NCBI GenBank assembly: GCA_040797825.1
Contig: JBFNEZ010000004.1
Location: 1-61,931 of the forward strand
Direction: 5' to 3'
DNA length: 61,931 nt
Origin: Geosporobacter sp040797825
GTDB taxonomy: Bacteria; Bacillota; Clostridia; Peptostreptococcales; Thermotaleaceae
Both the position numbers and the translations under genes were made by a program. The notes under the pieces were generated by a model, which made no database searches, was not told the DNA's origin, and saw only the letters and a program-made list of their open reading frames with translations. This document shows, in pieces, positions 1 to 9,444 of this stretch. Numbering within the stretch: the stretch's first letter is position 1; every line of letters starts with the position of its first letter.

Positions 1-122
1 GTGATAATAACACCTCTTTTTATGTTATTAAAACAAGAATTCATGAAATCCATAAGACTCAGGTATAAATCTATGGACCACGCATAAATATGCTATAAAG
101 AATGTTTGTGTGAGGTGAAAAT

Positions 123-518
123 ATGAAGTCAAACAAACCGGTAGAAATTCAATGGAAAAATGTAATATGGGTATATCTAAGAGGAATCATTGCCGCATAT
201 ATTTTTTCTCTAGTTGTCTTTTTTGTCATGGCGATTTTAATTACTTATACCAATATGTCTGAGTCTATTATGCCTACGGCTACCTCAATCGTATTGGTGA
301 TTAGCATTATCATTAGCGGAACTTACAGCGGAAGGAAGCTAAAAAGAAGAGGCTGGCTGAATGGAGCCTTTACAGGGTTGATATACATACTGTTAATGTT
401 TGTAGTAGGATGGATGTTTTTAGATGGATTTACTTTTGATAGATGGGCACTTTATAGAGCTATAACTGCTTTAGTTTCTGGGGGTATTGGAGGGATGATT
501 GGCGTAAACATAAAATAA
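123..518 (+). CDS. TIGR04086-type small membrane protein
   Basis: A 131-aa hydrophobic protein with about four membrane segments (roughly residues 16-40, 52-66, 78-97, 113-130) and a short basic loop with KLKRRG near residue 75. ATG follows GAGGTGAAAAT, an acceptable ribosome binding site. Position directly upstream of the SCIFF peptide and its maturase matches the small membrane protein family TIGR04086 that commonly sits there in Clostridia. The function is not known to me. No catalytic motif is visible, and a role in membrane handling of the SCIFF product would be speculation. The identification rests mostly on gene neighbourhood. Confidence 0.75.
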   Translation: MKSNKPVEIQWKNVIWVYLRGIIAAYIFSLVVFFVMAILITYTNMSESIMPTATSIVLVISIIISGTYSGRKLKRRGWLNGAFTGLIYILLMFVVGWMFLDGFTFDRWALYRAITALVSGGIGGMIGVNIK

Positions 519-585
519 ATGCTTTTATAGGAAAAACCTTTATGGTATAATTTACATGAATCAAATTTAGAGGAGGTAGTATTTG

Positions 586-726
586 ATGAAACACATACAA
601 ACATTAACAAATGCAACACTGAAGGATAGCGCTTCAAAGGGTGGCTGCGGAGAGTGTCAAACATCCTGTCAGTCTGCATGTAAAACTTCTTGTACGGTAG
701 CCAATCAAGAATGCGAAAATAAATAA
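586..726 (+). CDS. scfA: SCIFF ribosomal peptide precursor (six cysteines in forty-five residues)
   Basis: A 46-aa peptide preceded by AGAGGAGG and starting at ATG 586. It has exactly six cysteines (positions 21, 24, 28, 32, 36, 43) behind a leader of about 20 residues, and ends in ENK. This is the SCIFF family: a ribosomally made peptide conserved in nearly all Clostridia whose partner radical SAM enzyme forms thioether cross-links between Cys and nearby residues. The maturase follows at 819. A likely -10 element TATAAT lies at 546-551 with no good -35. The biological role of the matured peptide remains unknown. Identification is strong because of the Cys pattern plus neighbour. Confidence 0.95.
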   Translation: MKHIQTLTNATLKDSASKGGCGECQTSCQSACKTSCTVANQECENK

Positions 727-738
727 TACATACCAAAG

Positions 739-767
739 GCAGTAATATATAAATATTACTGCTTTTT
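739..767 (+). terminator. Intrinsic terminator between scfA and scfB
   Basis: A perfect 10-bp stem (GCAGTAATAT/ATATTACTGC, arms 739-748 and 753-762, loop of 4) followed by five T. It sits 12 nt after the scfA stop, so most transcripts would end there and scfB would be made by read-through, giving more peptide than enzyme. Confidence 0.8.
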
Positions 768-818
768 AGCGTAATGACATAAAAATAAAATAGTTGAGCA
801 AATTTAAGGAGGATATAG

Positions 819-2195
819 ATGATACATAAATTCAAACTGGACGAAACTAGAATTTTACTAGATGTAAATAGTGGTTCTGTTCATATTATTGATGAAATGA
901 CTTTTGATGTTTTGGACTACTATCCAGAGCTAGATTCACAGGAGACTATAAAGCTTTTGTCAAACAAATATGAAAAGGAAAGTATTTTAGAAGCTATAGA
1001 AGAAATAGCGGCCTTAGAGAGAGAGGGGTTGCTTTTTACTGAAGATACCTATCAAAATCATCCTGCATTTCTAAACAGAAACCCTGTTGTCAAAGCTTTA
1101 TGCCTGCATGTAGCCCATGATTGCAACATTAGTTGTAAGTACTGCTTTGCATCACAAGGAGATTTTAAAGGTGAAAGAAGTTTGATGAGCGAGGAAATAG
1201 GAAAGAAGGCTATTGATTTTTTAATCAAACATTCTGGCAATCGAAGAAATCTTGAGGTAGACTTTTTTGGGGGAGAGCCCCTCATGAATTTAACCGTTGT
1301 AAAAAAAATAGTAGCCTATGGCAGACAGCTGGAGAAAGCATACAATAAAAGATTTCGATTCACCATTACCACCAATGGCGTGCTCTTAGATGAAGAAAAT
1401 ATGAAATACATTAATGAAAATATGGATAACGTAGTTTTGAGCATAGACGGCAGAAAAGATGTAAATGATAACATGAGATGTACTCTGAAAGGGGGAGGCA
1501 CTTATGATATCATTCTTCCAAAACTAAAGAAAATGACAGAAATGAGAAAGGGAAAAAGCTATTATGTTCGTGGAACGTTTACAAGAAATAATCTCGATTT
1601 TTCCCATGATGTGCTTCATCTAGCGGATTTAGGATTCGAAAATACTTCAGTTGAGCCAGTTGTAGCAGAACCTGATAAGGATTATGCAATTCGTCAAGAA
1701 GACCTAAAAGAGATATTTCAGCAATATGAACTACTTGCAAAAGAATATGCAAGCAGAAAAGAAAATGGAAAAGGTTTTAACTTTTTTCACTTCATGATTG
1801 ATTTGAACCAAGGACCTTGCGTAATAAAAAGACTTTCTGGCTGTGGAGCAGGGTCAGAATATTTAGCAATAACTCCAGAAGGAGATATTTATCCATGCCA
1901 TCAATTTGTAGGAAATGAGCAGTTTAAAATGGGCAACTTGGAGAACGGACAATTTGTGAAGGATTTACAAAAAGAATTTGGCAATGCCAATGTATATAAT
2001 AAGGAACAATGCAATCAATGCTGGGCGAAGTTTTATTGCAGCGGCGGATGTCATGCCAATGCCTATAACTTTCATAAAGACATCCATCAACCCTATGAGA
2101 TTGGATGTGAAATGGAAAAGAAAAGAATAGAATGTTCTTTAGTAATTCAAGCTAATTTACTAAAAAAGAATAATGATGAAAACTATTTATTATAG
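819..2195 (+). CDS. scfB: Radical SAM/SPASM SCIFF maturase
   Basis: 458 aa; ATG follows AAGGAGGATATAG. The N-terminal ~90 residues form a PqqD-like peptide-recognition region, followed by the radical SAM motif CNISCKYC (Cys102, Cys106, Cys109) that binds the SAM-cleaving 4Fe-4S cluster, a GGEP motif, and a Cys-rich SPASM C-terminus (CGAG, YPCHQF, CNQCWAKFYCSGGC, then a late Cys). This layout is that of TIGR03974 thioether-forming enzymes that modify the SCIFF peptide encoded immediately upstream. Length is normal and all cluster cysteines are present. The next gene pair, secDF, has its own promoter, so this gene closes the SCIFF unit. Confidence 0.95.
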   Translation: MIHKFKLDETRILLDVNSGSVHIIDEMTFDVLDYYPELDSQETIKLLSNKYEKESILEAIEEIAALEREGLLFTEDTYQNHPAFLNRNPVVKALCLHVAHDCNISCKYCFASQGDFKGERSLMSEEIGKKAIDFLIKHSGNRRNLEVDFFGGEPLMNLTVVKKIVAYGRQLEKAYNKRFRFTITTNGVLLDEENMKYINENMDNVVLSIDGRKDVNDNMRCTLKGGGTYDIILPKLKKMTEMRKGKSYYVRGTFTRNNLDFSHDVLHLADLGFENTSVEPVVAEPDKDYAIRQEDLKEIFQQYELLAKEYASRKENGKGFNFFHFMIDLNQGPCVIKRLSGCGAGSEYLAITPEGDIYPCHQFVGNEQFKMGNLENGQFVKDLQKEFGNANVYNKEQCNQCWAKFYCSGGCHANAYNFHKDIHQPYEIGCEMEKKRIECSLVIQANLLKKNNDENYLL

Positions 2196-2301
2196 TATAG
2201 TGTTTTAAAACAGCTTTACCTGTAAACTCAGGCAATTATTTATTGGGAACATTGATATACTATATGCGCATGCATTTATATATATTGGAATATATATTTG
2301 A

Positions 2302-2330
2302 TTGACTCAAAATAGTACAGGGGTTATAAT
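2302..2330 (+). promoter_or_regulatory. Sigma-A promoter for secDF
   Basis: TTGACT (2302-2307), 17-bp spacer, TATAAT (2325-2330): five of six and six of six matches to the housekeeping consensus. It lies 35 nt upstream of the secD start codon, whose RBS is AAGGAGGGC. The 169-nt gap from scfB otherwise holds only AT-rich sequence. Confidence 0.8.
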
Positions 2331-2364
2331 AGCTTTATGAAAAGAATAAGGAGGGCAAGAGACA

Positions 2365-3624
2365 ATGAAAATTAAAAATGCAATCATTTTATTTCTAATA
2401 GTAGCAATTATTGCAATAGGGAGCTTTGTTGGTATTAGCGGAATTCAAATTGGGGAAACGCAAATAAGCCCCATGAGTGAGATGATAAAACTAGGACTGG
2501 ATCTAAAAGGCGGAGTATTTGTTGTTCTTGAAGCGGAGACCCATGCAACTGGTACAGAATTAGATAGAATTATGGGACAAACTATGGGAGTTATTGAACG
2601 ACGTATCAATGCTATGGGTTTAACAGAACCCAATATTGTACGTGAAGGCGATAATCGAATCCGAATTGAGCTTCCAGGAGTAAAAAACTCAAAGGATGCC
2701 ATTGAAACCATAGGAAAAACTGCACAGCTCCAGTTTTTAAAAGCCGATGGGGAAGTAATATTAACAGGTAGTCAAGTGAAAAATGCTGAAATTGTATTTG
2801 AATCCAATAGGGGAAATATTCCTTCTGTATCTTTAGAGTTTGATAGTGAAGGTGCTAAAGCCTTTCAAGAAGCTACAAGAGAAGTTTCCAGTGGTATTGA
2901 TGTGAATGAGAGAATTATCGCCATTGTATTAGATGATGAGATAATTTCTGCTCCTGAAGTTAGAGAAGAAATTCCCAATGGAAGGGCAGTTATAACAGGG
3001 AATTTTACTGTTGAACAGGCCTCAAATCTATCCGCTTTGATTCGGGGTGGTGCATTGCCTGTTAACTTGACTGAAGTTCAAACGTCAGTAATTGGACCGA
3101 CCTTGGGACTTGATTCTCTCAATAAAAGCATTGATGCTGCTAAAATTGGTATAGCTTTAGTACTGCTTTTCATGTTGATTTACTACAAAATACCAGGTCT
3201 GATAGCAAATATAGCATTAGCATTATACATTTTGATCGTACTCTATATCTTTGCAGCATTTGATGCAACCCTTACTTTACCAGGTATCGCGGGATTAATT
3301 CTTTCTATTGGTATGGCAGTTGATGCAAATGTAATTATTTTTGAAAGATTAAAAGAAGAGTTGAGAAATGGAAAATCTCTACGGGCAGCAGTAGATTCTG
3401 GTTTTTCAAGAGCTTTTACGACTATTTTAGATTCTAATGTTACAACGCTAATAGCCGGGATTGTTCTCTTTCAATTTGGCTCAGGGCCTATACGTGGATT
3501 TGCAGTAACGTTGATGATTGGTATTGGGGCCAGTATGTTTACAGCCGTATTCGTTACAAAGTTTTTGTTAAAGTTATTTATCAATATGAATATTTCAAAA
3601 AATACAAAGTTATACGGTGCATAG
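2365..3624 (+). CDS. secD: Protein translocase subunit SecD
   Basis: 419 aa. One N-terminal membrane segment, an extracytoplasmic domain beginning with the conserved motif GLDLKGG (about residue 44), and five C-terminal membrane segments carrying SIGMAVDANVIIFERLKEE, the SecD/RND proton-relay motif. SecD with SecF uses the proton-motive force to assist SecYEG-dependent protein export. The protein is shorter than the E. coli one because the P1 insertion is reduced, which is usual in Firmicutes. secF follows after 16 nt, so the two are co-transcribed. Confidence 0.97.
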   Translation: MKIKNAIILFLIVAIIAIGSFVGISGIQIGETQISPMSEMIKLGLDLKGGVFVVLEAETHATGTELDRIMGQTMGVIERRINAMGLTEPNIVREGDNRIRIELPGVKNSKDAIETIGKTAQLQFLKADGEVILTGSQVKNAEIVFESNRGNIPSVSLEFDSEGAKAFQEATREVSSGIDVNERIIAIVLDDEIISAPEVREEIPNGRAVITGNFTVEQASNLSALIRGGALPVNLTEVQTSVIGPTLGLDSLNKSIDAAKIGIALVLLFMLIYYKIPGLIANIALALYILIVLYIFAAFDATLTLPGIAGLILSIGMAVDANVIIFERLKEELRNGKSLRAAVDSGFSRAFTTILDSNVTTLIAGIVLFQFGSGPIRGFAVTLMIGIGASMFTAVFVTKFLLKLFINMNISKNTKLYGA

Positions 3625-3640
3625 AAAGGAGTGAAGACCT

Positions 3641-4522
3641 ATGCAAATTATGAATAAAACAAAGATATGGTTTGGACTTTCTATTGCTATTATGGTAGTT
3701 GGTTTGATTATGGGGGCCATAAATGGTCTAAACCTAGGAATAGATTTTACTGGTGGTACAATGATGCAATTTAACCTAAATCAAGAAGTAAGCGTACAGG
3801 AAGTACAGGATGTGATTGCAAACTTTGTTCTAGATGCAGATGTTATCCATGCAGGCCAAGATAAACATGAAGTTATTATTAAGACAAAAAAAGACTTGAA
3901 CAATGATCAGAGACAAGAAGTATTTAATGTCTTCAAGGAAAAATACAACTTAGAAGATGAAGATTTCAGACAGGCGGATCAATTTGGACCAGCAATGGGA
4001 GCTGAGATTAGAAACAAAGCATTACTTTCAATTGCAATTGCTGCTCTGGGGATGTTGGCCTATATAACCTTTAGATTTGAATTTAAATTTGGGGTAGCTG
4101 CTATCGTAGCATTGATTCATGATATCTTTATTGTACTTTCAGTCTATGCTATTTTCAGAATACCCGTCAATACTTCTTTTGTTGCAGCAATTTTAACGAT
4201 TGTAGGGTACTCTATTAATGATACCATTGTTGTATTTGATAGAATCCGAGAAAATATTAAGTTTATGAAAAAGGCAAGCTTCTCAGAAATTTCAGATACT
4301 AGTATAAACCAAACCATTGCAAGATCAATCAATACATCCTTTACAACCTTGTTGTCTATTGTAATGTTGTATATATTGGGCGTAGATGCTATTCGTCAAT
4401 TTGCCCTGCCGCTTATTGCGGGTATCGCTACGGGAACTTATTCTTCCATATTTATTGCCAGTCCTGTTTGGACCCTATGGAAGAATTGGGAAAAGAATAA
4501 AAAGAGATATAACGCTATTTAA
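3641..4522 (+). CDS. secF: Protein translocase subunit SecF
   Basis: 293 aa, six membrane segments, with the family signatures GIDFTGG (N-terminal) and SINDTIVVFDRIREN (membrane segment 4-5 region). Partner of SecD in the membrane-embedded export accessory complex. ATG follows AAAGGAGTGAAGACCT. A strong terminator 30 nt after the stop ends the secDF operon. Here SecD and SecF are separate polypeptides, not the SecDF fusion found in Bacillus. Confidence 0.97.
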   Translation: MQIMNKTKIWFGLSIAIMVVGLIMGAINGLNLGIDFTGGTMMQFNLNQEVSVQEVQDVIANFVLDADVIHAGQDKHEVIIKTKKDLNNDQRQEVFNVFKEKYNLEDEDFRQADQFGPAMGAEIRNKALLSIAIAALGMLAYITFRFEFKFGVAAIVALIHDIFIVLSVYAIFRIPVNTSFVAAILTIVGYSINDTIVVFDRIRENIKFMKKASFSEISDTSINQTIARSINTSFTTLLSIVMLYILGVDAIRQFALPLIAGIATGTYSSIFIASPVWTLWKNWEKNKKRYNAI

Positions 4523-4553
4523 TTATAACAATGTATATTTTTTAAAGATAATC

Positions 4554-4597
4554 AAAAGTGGTAATACTACCAAAGAAATAGTATTACCACTTTTTTC
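4554..4597 (+). terminator. Intrinsic terminator after secF
   Basis: A 16-bp stem (4554-4569 pairing with 4579-4594) closed by a 9-nt loop, with a run of six T at 4591-4596. It ends the secDF unit just before the ABC1-kinase gene. Confidence 0.85.
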
Positions 4598-4619
4598 TTT
4601 TCTAGATTGGGGTGCTCTT

Positions 4620-6302
4620 GTGAAAAAAAGAAAAATAGGTATAGGATATCGAAATCTAAAGCGTTATAAAAAAATTGCCGACATTCTTGTAAAGTATGGT
4701 TTTGGTTATTTTGTTGAACGGCTTAATCATAGAGGAGCTTTTCCAAAATGGATTTTTAAAAAAAGTGTACAAGATAGCAATTTAACAGTTGGCGAAAGAT
4801 TTAGACTGACCTTGGAAGAACTAGGTCCAACATTTATAAAGTTAGGTCAGATTTTAAGTACCAGACCAGATATTGCATCGGAAGAAATAATTTTTGAGTT
4901 AGCTAAACTTCAAGATTGTGCTATAGAGTTTCCAATAGAGGTAGTGGAAGCTACAGTAGAATCGGAGCTAGGCTTAAATCTATATAGGGCATTTAATAGT
5001 TTTTCTAAAAATCCAATTGCTGCAGCATCAATTGGACAAGTACATACTGCTAAATTACTGACAGGAGAAAATGTTGTTGTAAAGATTCAAAGACCAAATA
5101 TCAAAAATATTATTACAACAGATATTAACATACTAACCCATATGGCTTCCATATTTGATGAGTACTATAAGGGAGAAATTCCTTTTAAAATGGTTGAAAT
5201 TGTAGATGAATTTTCTAATTCTATTACTCGTGAATTAGACTATACTGTTGAAGCAAGAAATGCAGAGAAATTTAGAGAAAACTTTAAAGAAGACAGAAGT
5301 GTTCAAATACCTAAAGTATATTGGGACTTAACATCAAAAAAAATATTGACAATGGAAAGTATAGCAGGCATAAAGGTTGCTAATATAGAGGCTCTAAAAG
5401 AAAGAGGATGGGATACGAAACGCATTGCTGATTTGATTGCAACATCCTTCATGAAGCAGGTTTTTATATATGGACTTTTCCACGGCGATCCACATCCTGG
5501 AAATATTTTTATACTGGATGAAAAAAAGATAGCTTTTATTGATTTTGGTATTGTAGGGTATCTCGACAGAGAAACGATGAATTTTATTACAGATCTATTC
5601 ATTGCTGGAGCTAAAAGAGATATAGAAAAAATTGTACATTTGCTAATCGAAATTGATGCTATATCAGAAGAAACCAATGTCAGACGGCTGAAGGAAGATA
5701 TCTCTTATGTTCTCAATCTTTATTACAATACCCCGCTAAAGAGGTTGAAAATGAGTGAAGCAGTAACGGAGCTCATGGGTATTGCCTATCACAATTCAGT
5801 TAAACTTCCCTTGCAATTTACTGTATTAGCCAAAGCAATTATAACCTTAGAAGGATGTGTTAAAATCTTGAATCCTGATTTTAGTGTTTCCGACATTGCA
5901 GGAAAATTTGTTCATGAAATAACATCTCATCGTCTAAGTCCGCACCAATTAGTTGGGAACACGCTAAACTATATTGAGGATATATTTTCATCCATGCAGA
6001 GTTTTCCAAAGTACGTCAAAAACATATTAAAACGATTGGAGAAAAACGAAATTCAAATTCGAATTGAACAGTCAGAGGTTGAAAGTCTGACATGGCAGCT
6101 TAAAGAAACGGGAATAAGAATATCAATTTCTCTTATTACAGCTGCATTGTTAATTGCATCTTCAAATCTAATGGCGGGTGCAGAGAAAATAAAATGGGTA
6201 CAAACCAGCTTGTTGGGCTTGTTCGGATATGCTTTCGCCTTGGGATTGCTATTTTTTATTATATTGAATATATCCTATGATAAAATCCATAAAAAAAAAT
6301 AA
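4620..6302 (+). CDS. ABC1/UbiB-family atypical kinase, membrane-anchored
   Basis: 560 aa from GTG 4620, chosen because TTGGGGTG lies 5 nt upstream; longer upstream starts would lie inside secF and the terminator. Family marks: KxGQILSTRPD (KxGQ motif), A-rich loop AAASIGQVHTA, the ion-pair Lys in VVVKIQRPN, catalytic HGDPHPGNIF and metal-binding IDFGIVG. Two membrane segments end the protein (about 500-555). UbiB/COQ8-like proteins are ATP-binding proteins linked elsewhere to ubiquinone synthesis. An anaerobic Clostridium has no ubiquinone, so here the role is more likely membrane-lipid or isoprenoid-related; that part is inference. Confidence 0.9.
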   Translation: MKKRKIGIGYRNLKRYKKIADILVKYGFGYFVERLNHRGAFPKWIFKKSVQDSNLTVGERFRLTLEELGPTFIKLGQILSTRPDIASEEIIFELAKLQDCAIEFPIEVVEATVESELGLNLYRAFNSFSKNPIAAASIGQVHTAKLLTGENVVVKIQRPNIKNIITTDINILTHMASIFDEYYKGEIPFKMVEIVDEFSNSITRELDYTVEARNAEKFRENFKEDRSVQIPKVYWDLTSKKILTMESIAGIKVANIEALKERGWDTKRIADLIATSFMKQVFIYGLFHGDPHPGNIFILDEKKIAFIDFGIVGYLDRETMNFITDLFIAGAKRDIEKIVHLLIEIDAISEETNVRRLKEDISYVLNLYYNTPLKRLKMSEAVTELMGIAYHNSVKLPLQFTVLAKAIITLEGCVKILNPDFSVSDIAGKFVHEITSHRLSPHQLVGNTLNYIEDIFSSMQSFPKYVKNILKRLEKNEIQIRIEQSEVESLTWQLKETGIRISISLITAALLIASSNLMAGAEKIKWVQTSLLGLFGYAFALGLLFFIILNISYDKIHKKK

Positions 6303-6397
6303 TCTATTATAAAAGGATTTTCAATCTCTTTCAAGAATAAAACAAAAAAGAATTATCATATTTGTAGCAACCTTTTTAGAAACTGGATAAACTAGTA

Positions 6398-6426
6398 TTG
6401 AATAGGTATAAAATATATCATATAAT
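6398..6426 (+). promoter_or_regulatory. Sigma-A promoter for apt
   Basis: TTGAAT (6398-6403), 17-bp spacer, TATAAT (6421-6426). It lies about 128 nt upstream of the apt ATG, leaving a leader of roughly 120 nt in which I see no riboswitch. Confidence 0.7.
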
Positions 6427-6553
6427 GAATTGTGTCGATTCTGTCGTTTAAAAAGATTAAATCCCAAAAGCTTAGGCAGAGGATTTTAAGAATAAACAAA
6501 CAAAATTAATAATGCAAGATGAGAAAAACTTACAAATTATAGGAGGAATTATC

Positions 6554-7066
6554 ATGGATTTAAAAGAAAAAATAAGAGTTATACCTGATTTTCCTGAGAA
6601 AGGGATACGGTTTAAGGATATTACCACTTTACTTAAGGATGCCACAGCTTTTTGTGATATGATAGAGCAGTTCAAAGAACAAATTGGCAACTTAGATTTC
6701 GATTTGATTATTGGACCAGAATCTAGAGGGTTTATCATTGGAACACCACTAGCCTATGCTCTAAAGAAAGGATTTATTCCTGTTAGAAAGCCCAACAAGC
6801 TTCCAGGGGAAGTTCTACGGTATGAATATGATTTAGAATATGGAAGGGACATTTTGGAAATACATAAAGATGCCATCAAACCAGGGCAAAAAGTTATTAT
6901 TGTAGATGATTTACTTGCTACTGGTGGAACTATTCATTCAACTATTCAATTGGTTGAGCAGCTAGGAGGTAAAGTTGCCGCAGTTGTGTTTTTGATAGAA
7001 CTGACCTATTTAAATGGAAGAGATCGTTTAAATGGATATGATGTAAGAGCCCTTGTTCAATACTAG
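6554..7066 (+). CDS. apt: Adenine phosphoribosyltransferase
   Basis: 170 aa from ATG 6554, preceded by AGGAGGAATTATC; an ATG 42 nt upstream has no RBS. Begins with the typical DLKEKIRVIPDFP and carries the PRPP-binding loop VIIVDDLLATGGT. It salvages adenine with PRPP to AMP in the cytoplasm. apt next to relA is a conserved Firmicute arrangement; the recJ gene that usually precedes apt is absent here. Confidence 0.97.
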   Translation: MDLKEKIRVIPDFPEKGIRFKDITTLLKDATAFCDMIEQFKEQIGNLDFDLIIGPESRGFIIGTPLAYALKKGFIPVRKPNKLPGEVLRYEYDLEYGRDILEIHKDAIKPGQKVIIVDDLLATGGTIHSTIQLVEQLGGKVAAVVFLIELTYLNGRDRLNGYDVRALVQY

Positions 7067-7071
7067 AGAAT

Positions 7072-7105
7072 AGTGGTTGGTTTTCCAACCACTTATTCTT
7101 TCTAT
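7072..7105 (+). terminator. Terminator after apt
   Basis: AGTGGTTGG/CCAACCACT stem with a TTTT loop immediately after the apt stop, followed by a T-rich stretch. It separates apt from relA. Confidence 0.65.
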
Positions 7106-7255
7106 TATGACAATTATGTGTATTGTATACTATTTTTTTTTATTCTTTTGTTATATAATATATTTAATATTTTTAGAATCTTTTTTATTCATTTGAAATT
7201 TTCTTCTTTAGGACCTGTAAGTAATATATTAAAGTAGTTATAATAGGGTGATAAT

Positions 7256-9424
7256 ATGTTAGAAAACTTATTGGCACAAATACAACAATATAATCCAACC
7301 AGCAATCTGAGCTTGATCATAAAAGCTTATAATTTTGCTGAAGCTGCCCATGAAGGTCAAATCAGAAAATCTGGGGAAAAATACTTCATACATCCGGTAC
7401 AAGTGGCACGAATACTTACGGAACTAGAGATGGATGATGCGACTATCGTAGCAGGGCTTTTGCATGATGTAATAGAGGATACCAAATACAGCTATGAACA
7501 AATTAAAAAAGAATTCGGGGAAGAGGTTGCACTTTTAGTAGAAGGGGTAACCAAACTTGGTAATTTTACCTATGAAACAAAGGAAGAAAGACAAGCAGAA
7601 AGTCTAAGGAAAATGTTTTTAGCTATGGCTAAGGATATTCGTGTGATTATTATTAAACTTGCAGATCGTCTGCACAATATGCGCACCCTAAAATATATGA
7701 ATGAAAATAAGAAAAAAGAAAAAGCAATGGAAACCATCGAAATCTATGCTCCTATTGCACATCGGTTAGGGATATCAAAAATTAAATGGGAATTAGAGGA
7801 TTTATCCCTTCGCTATATTGATCCCGATGGTTATTACGAGCTGGTGGAGAAAGTTGCTAAAAAGAGGCGGGAGCGGGAAGACTATATTAATCAAGTAATG
7901 AAGCAATTAAGTGAAGCATTAGAAAATGTAAATATCGACTTTGAAATCAGTGGGAGGCCTAAGCATTTCTATAGCATATACAGAAAAATGGTATATCAAC
8001 ATAAATCCTTTGAAGAGATATTTGATCTTACTGCTATTCGAATACTCGTCGATAATATTAAAGACTGCTATGGAGTATTAGGTATTGTGCACACTATGTG
8101 GAAGCCAATTCCTGGTAGATTTAAAGACTATATTGCAATGCCCAAGCCCAATATGTATCAATCTCTTCATACTACTTTGATTGGTCCCAAGGGAGAACCC
8201 TTTGAAATACAAATAAGAACGAGAGATATGCATCGCATTGCCGAATATGGTATTGCTGCCCATTGGAAGTATAAAGAAGGCAAATCTTCGGAAGAACCCC
8301 TTGACGATAAGCTTACTTGGTTGAGACAATTGTTAGAATGGCAAAGGGATTTAAATGATCCGAGAGAGTTTATGGAATCTCTTAAAATAGATTTGTTTAC
8401 CAATGAAGTTTTTGTCTTTACTCCAAAAGGGGATGTAGTCGATTTACCTGCTGGATCTACACCTGTAGATTTTGCATATAAAATTCACTCAGCAATAGGA
8501 AATAAATGCATCGGAGCAAAGGTAGATGGGCGTATTGTTCCAATAGATTATAAATTAAAGAATGGCAATATTATCGAGATTTTAACCTCTAGTCATAGTA
8601 ATGGACCCAGTAGGGATTGGTTAAAATTTGTTAAGAGTACACAGGCTAAAAATAAAATTAGGCAGTGGTTTAAAAAGGAAAGAAAAGAGGAGAATACGGA
8701 AAAGGGCAGAGAGATGCTTGAAAGGGAAGTTAGGAGGAGCGGCTATGACCTTCAAAACTTACTTAAGCAACAGTGGTTGTTGATGTTAGCTAAAAAATTT
8801 AATCTTAACACAATCGAGGACCTATATGCCGCCATCGGATATGGTGGAATTATGCTCAATCAAGTAGTTCCCAAGCTAAAAGAAATGCATAAGCTGGCCC
8901 AGAGAGAAGAACGGCCTATAGAGGAAGCAAATTTCGCACAGAGCAAGCCCTATAAAGGAAAGCAAGAACGAAAAGGAGATCAAGGGGTACGGGTTAAAGG
9001 AATCGATAATATATTGGTTCGATTCTCTAAGTGTTGTAATCCCGTACCAGGAGATGAAATTACGGGCTTTATAACAAGGGGAAGAGGGGTTTCGGTCCAT
9101 CGTAAGGATTGTCCAAATATTTCTACAGCTGCTGATTCTTTAGATCGTTTTATAGAAGTTGAGTGGGATGAGGGGAATCAGACATCTTATCAAACTGAGA
9201 TACAGATTGTCTCTGCAGATAGAAAAGGCTTGCTTTCTGAAATTACAAATGTAGTGTCTGAAGCAAAACTATCTGTAACAGCTCTCAATGCTAGAACGAA
9301 CAAAGAAAGAATTGCAATTATTAATTTAACTATAGAAATCACAAATATTGATCAACTGGATAAGTTAATGAATAAGGTGAAAAATTTACAAGGAGTTATG
9401 GATGTATTCAGAGTTACTTCCTAA
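7256..9424 (+). CDS. relA: Bifunctional (p)ppGpp synthetase/hydrolase
   Basis: 722 aa, full length. Order of domains: HD hydrolase (His46, His70-Asp71 in LLHDVIEDT intact, so hydrolysis should be active), RelA/SpoT synthetase (about 200-330, with YQSLHTT and EIQIRTRDMH), TGS (about 385-450), a middle zinc-finger-like region with CCNPVPGDEI, and a C-terminal ACT domain (about 650-722). It makes and degrades the stringent alarmone in response to uncharged tRNA on the ribosome. RBS AGGGTGATAAT. Followed after 20 nt by dtd, the common Rel-Dtd order. Confidence 0.97.
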   Translation: MLENLLAQIQQYNPTSNLSLIIKAYNFAEAAHEGQIRKSGEKYFIHPVQVARILTELEMDDATIVAGLLHDVIEDTKYSYEQIKKEFGEEVALLVEGVTKLGNFTYETKEERQAESLRKMFLAMAKDIRVIIIKLADRLHNMRTLKYMNENKKKEKAMETIEIYAPIAHRLGISKIKWELEDLSLRYIDPDGYYELVEKVAKKRREREDYINQVMKQLSEALENVNIDFEISGRPKHFYSIYRKMVYQHKSFEEIFDLTAIRILVDNIKDCYGVLGIVHTMWKPIPGRFKDYIAMPKPNMYQSLHTTLIGPKGEPFEIQIRTRDMHRIAEYGIAAHWKYKEGKSSEEPLDDKLTWLRQLLEWQRDLNDPREFMESLKIDLFTNEVFVFTPKGDVVDLPAGSTPVDFAYKIHSAIGNKCIGAKVDGRIVPIDYKLKNGNIIEILTSSHSNGPSRDWLKFVKSTQAKNKIRQWFKKERKEENTEKGREMLEREVRRSGYDLQNLLKQQWLLMLAKKFNLNTIEDLYAAIGYGGIMLNQVVPKLKEMHKLAQREERPIEEANFAQSKPYKGKQERKGDQGVRVKGIDNILVRFSKCCNPVPGDEITGFITRGRGVSVHRKDCPNISTAADSLDRFIEVEWDEGNQTSYQTEIQIVSADRKGLLSEITNVVSEAKLSVTALNARTNKERIAIINLTIEITNIDQLDKLMNKVKNLQGVMDVFRVTS

Positions 9425-9444
9425 GATCTTAAAGGAGGAATCAT

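Noticed and set aside
1..122. Gene at the left edge
   Set aside because: No frame with family similarity is seen; it is treated as intergenic sequence upstream of the first gene.
452..835. 127-aa minus-strand reading frame across scfA
   Set aside because: It lies antisense to the scfA gene and the end of the upstream membrane protein gene; no RBS and no family resemblance.
4386..4619. Longer N-terminus for the ABC1-kinase gene reaching into secF
   Set aside because: The added residues lie in another frame of secF and through the secF terminator; GTG 4620 has a good RBS and gives the normal family start.
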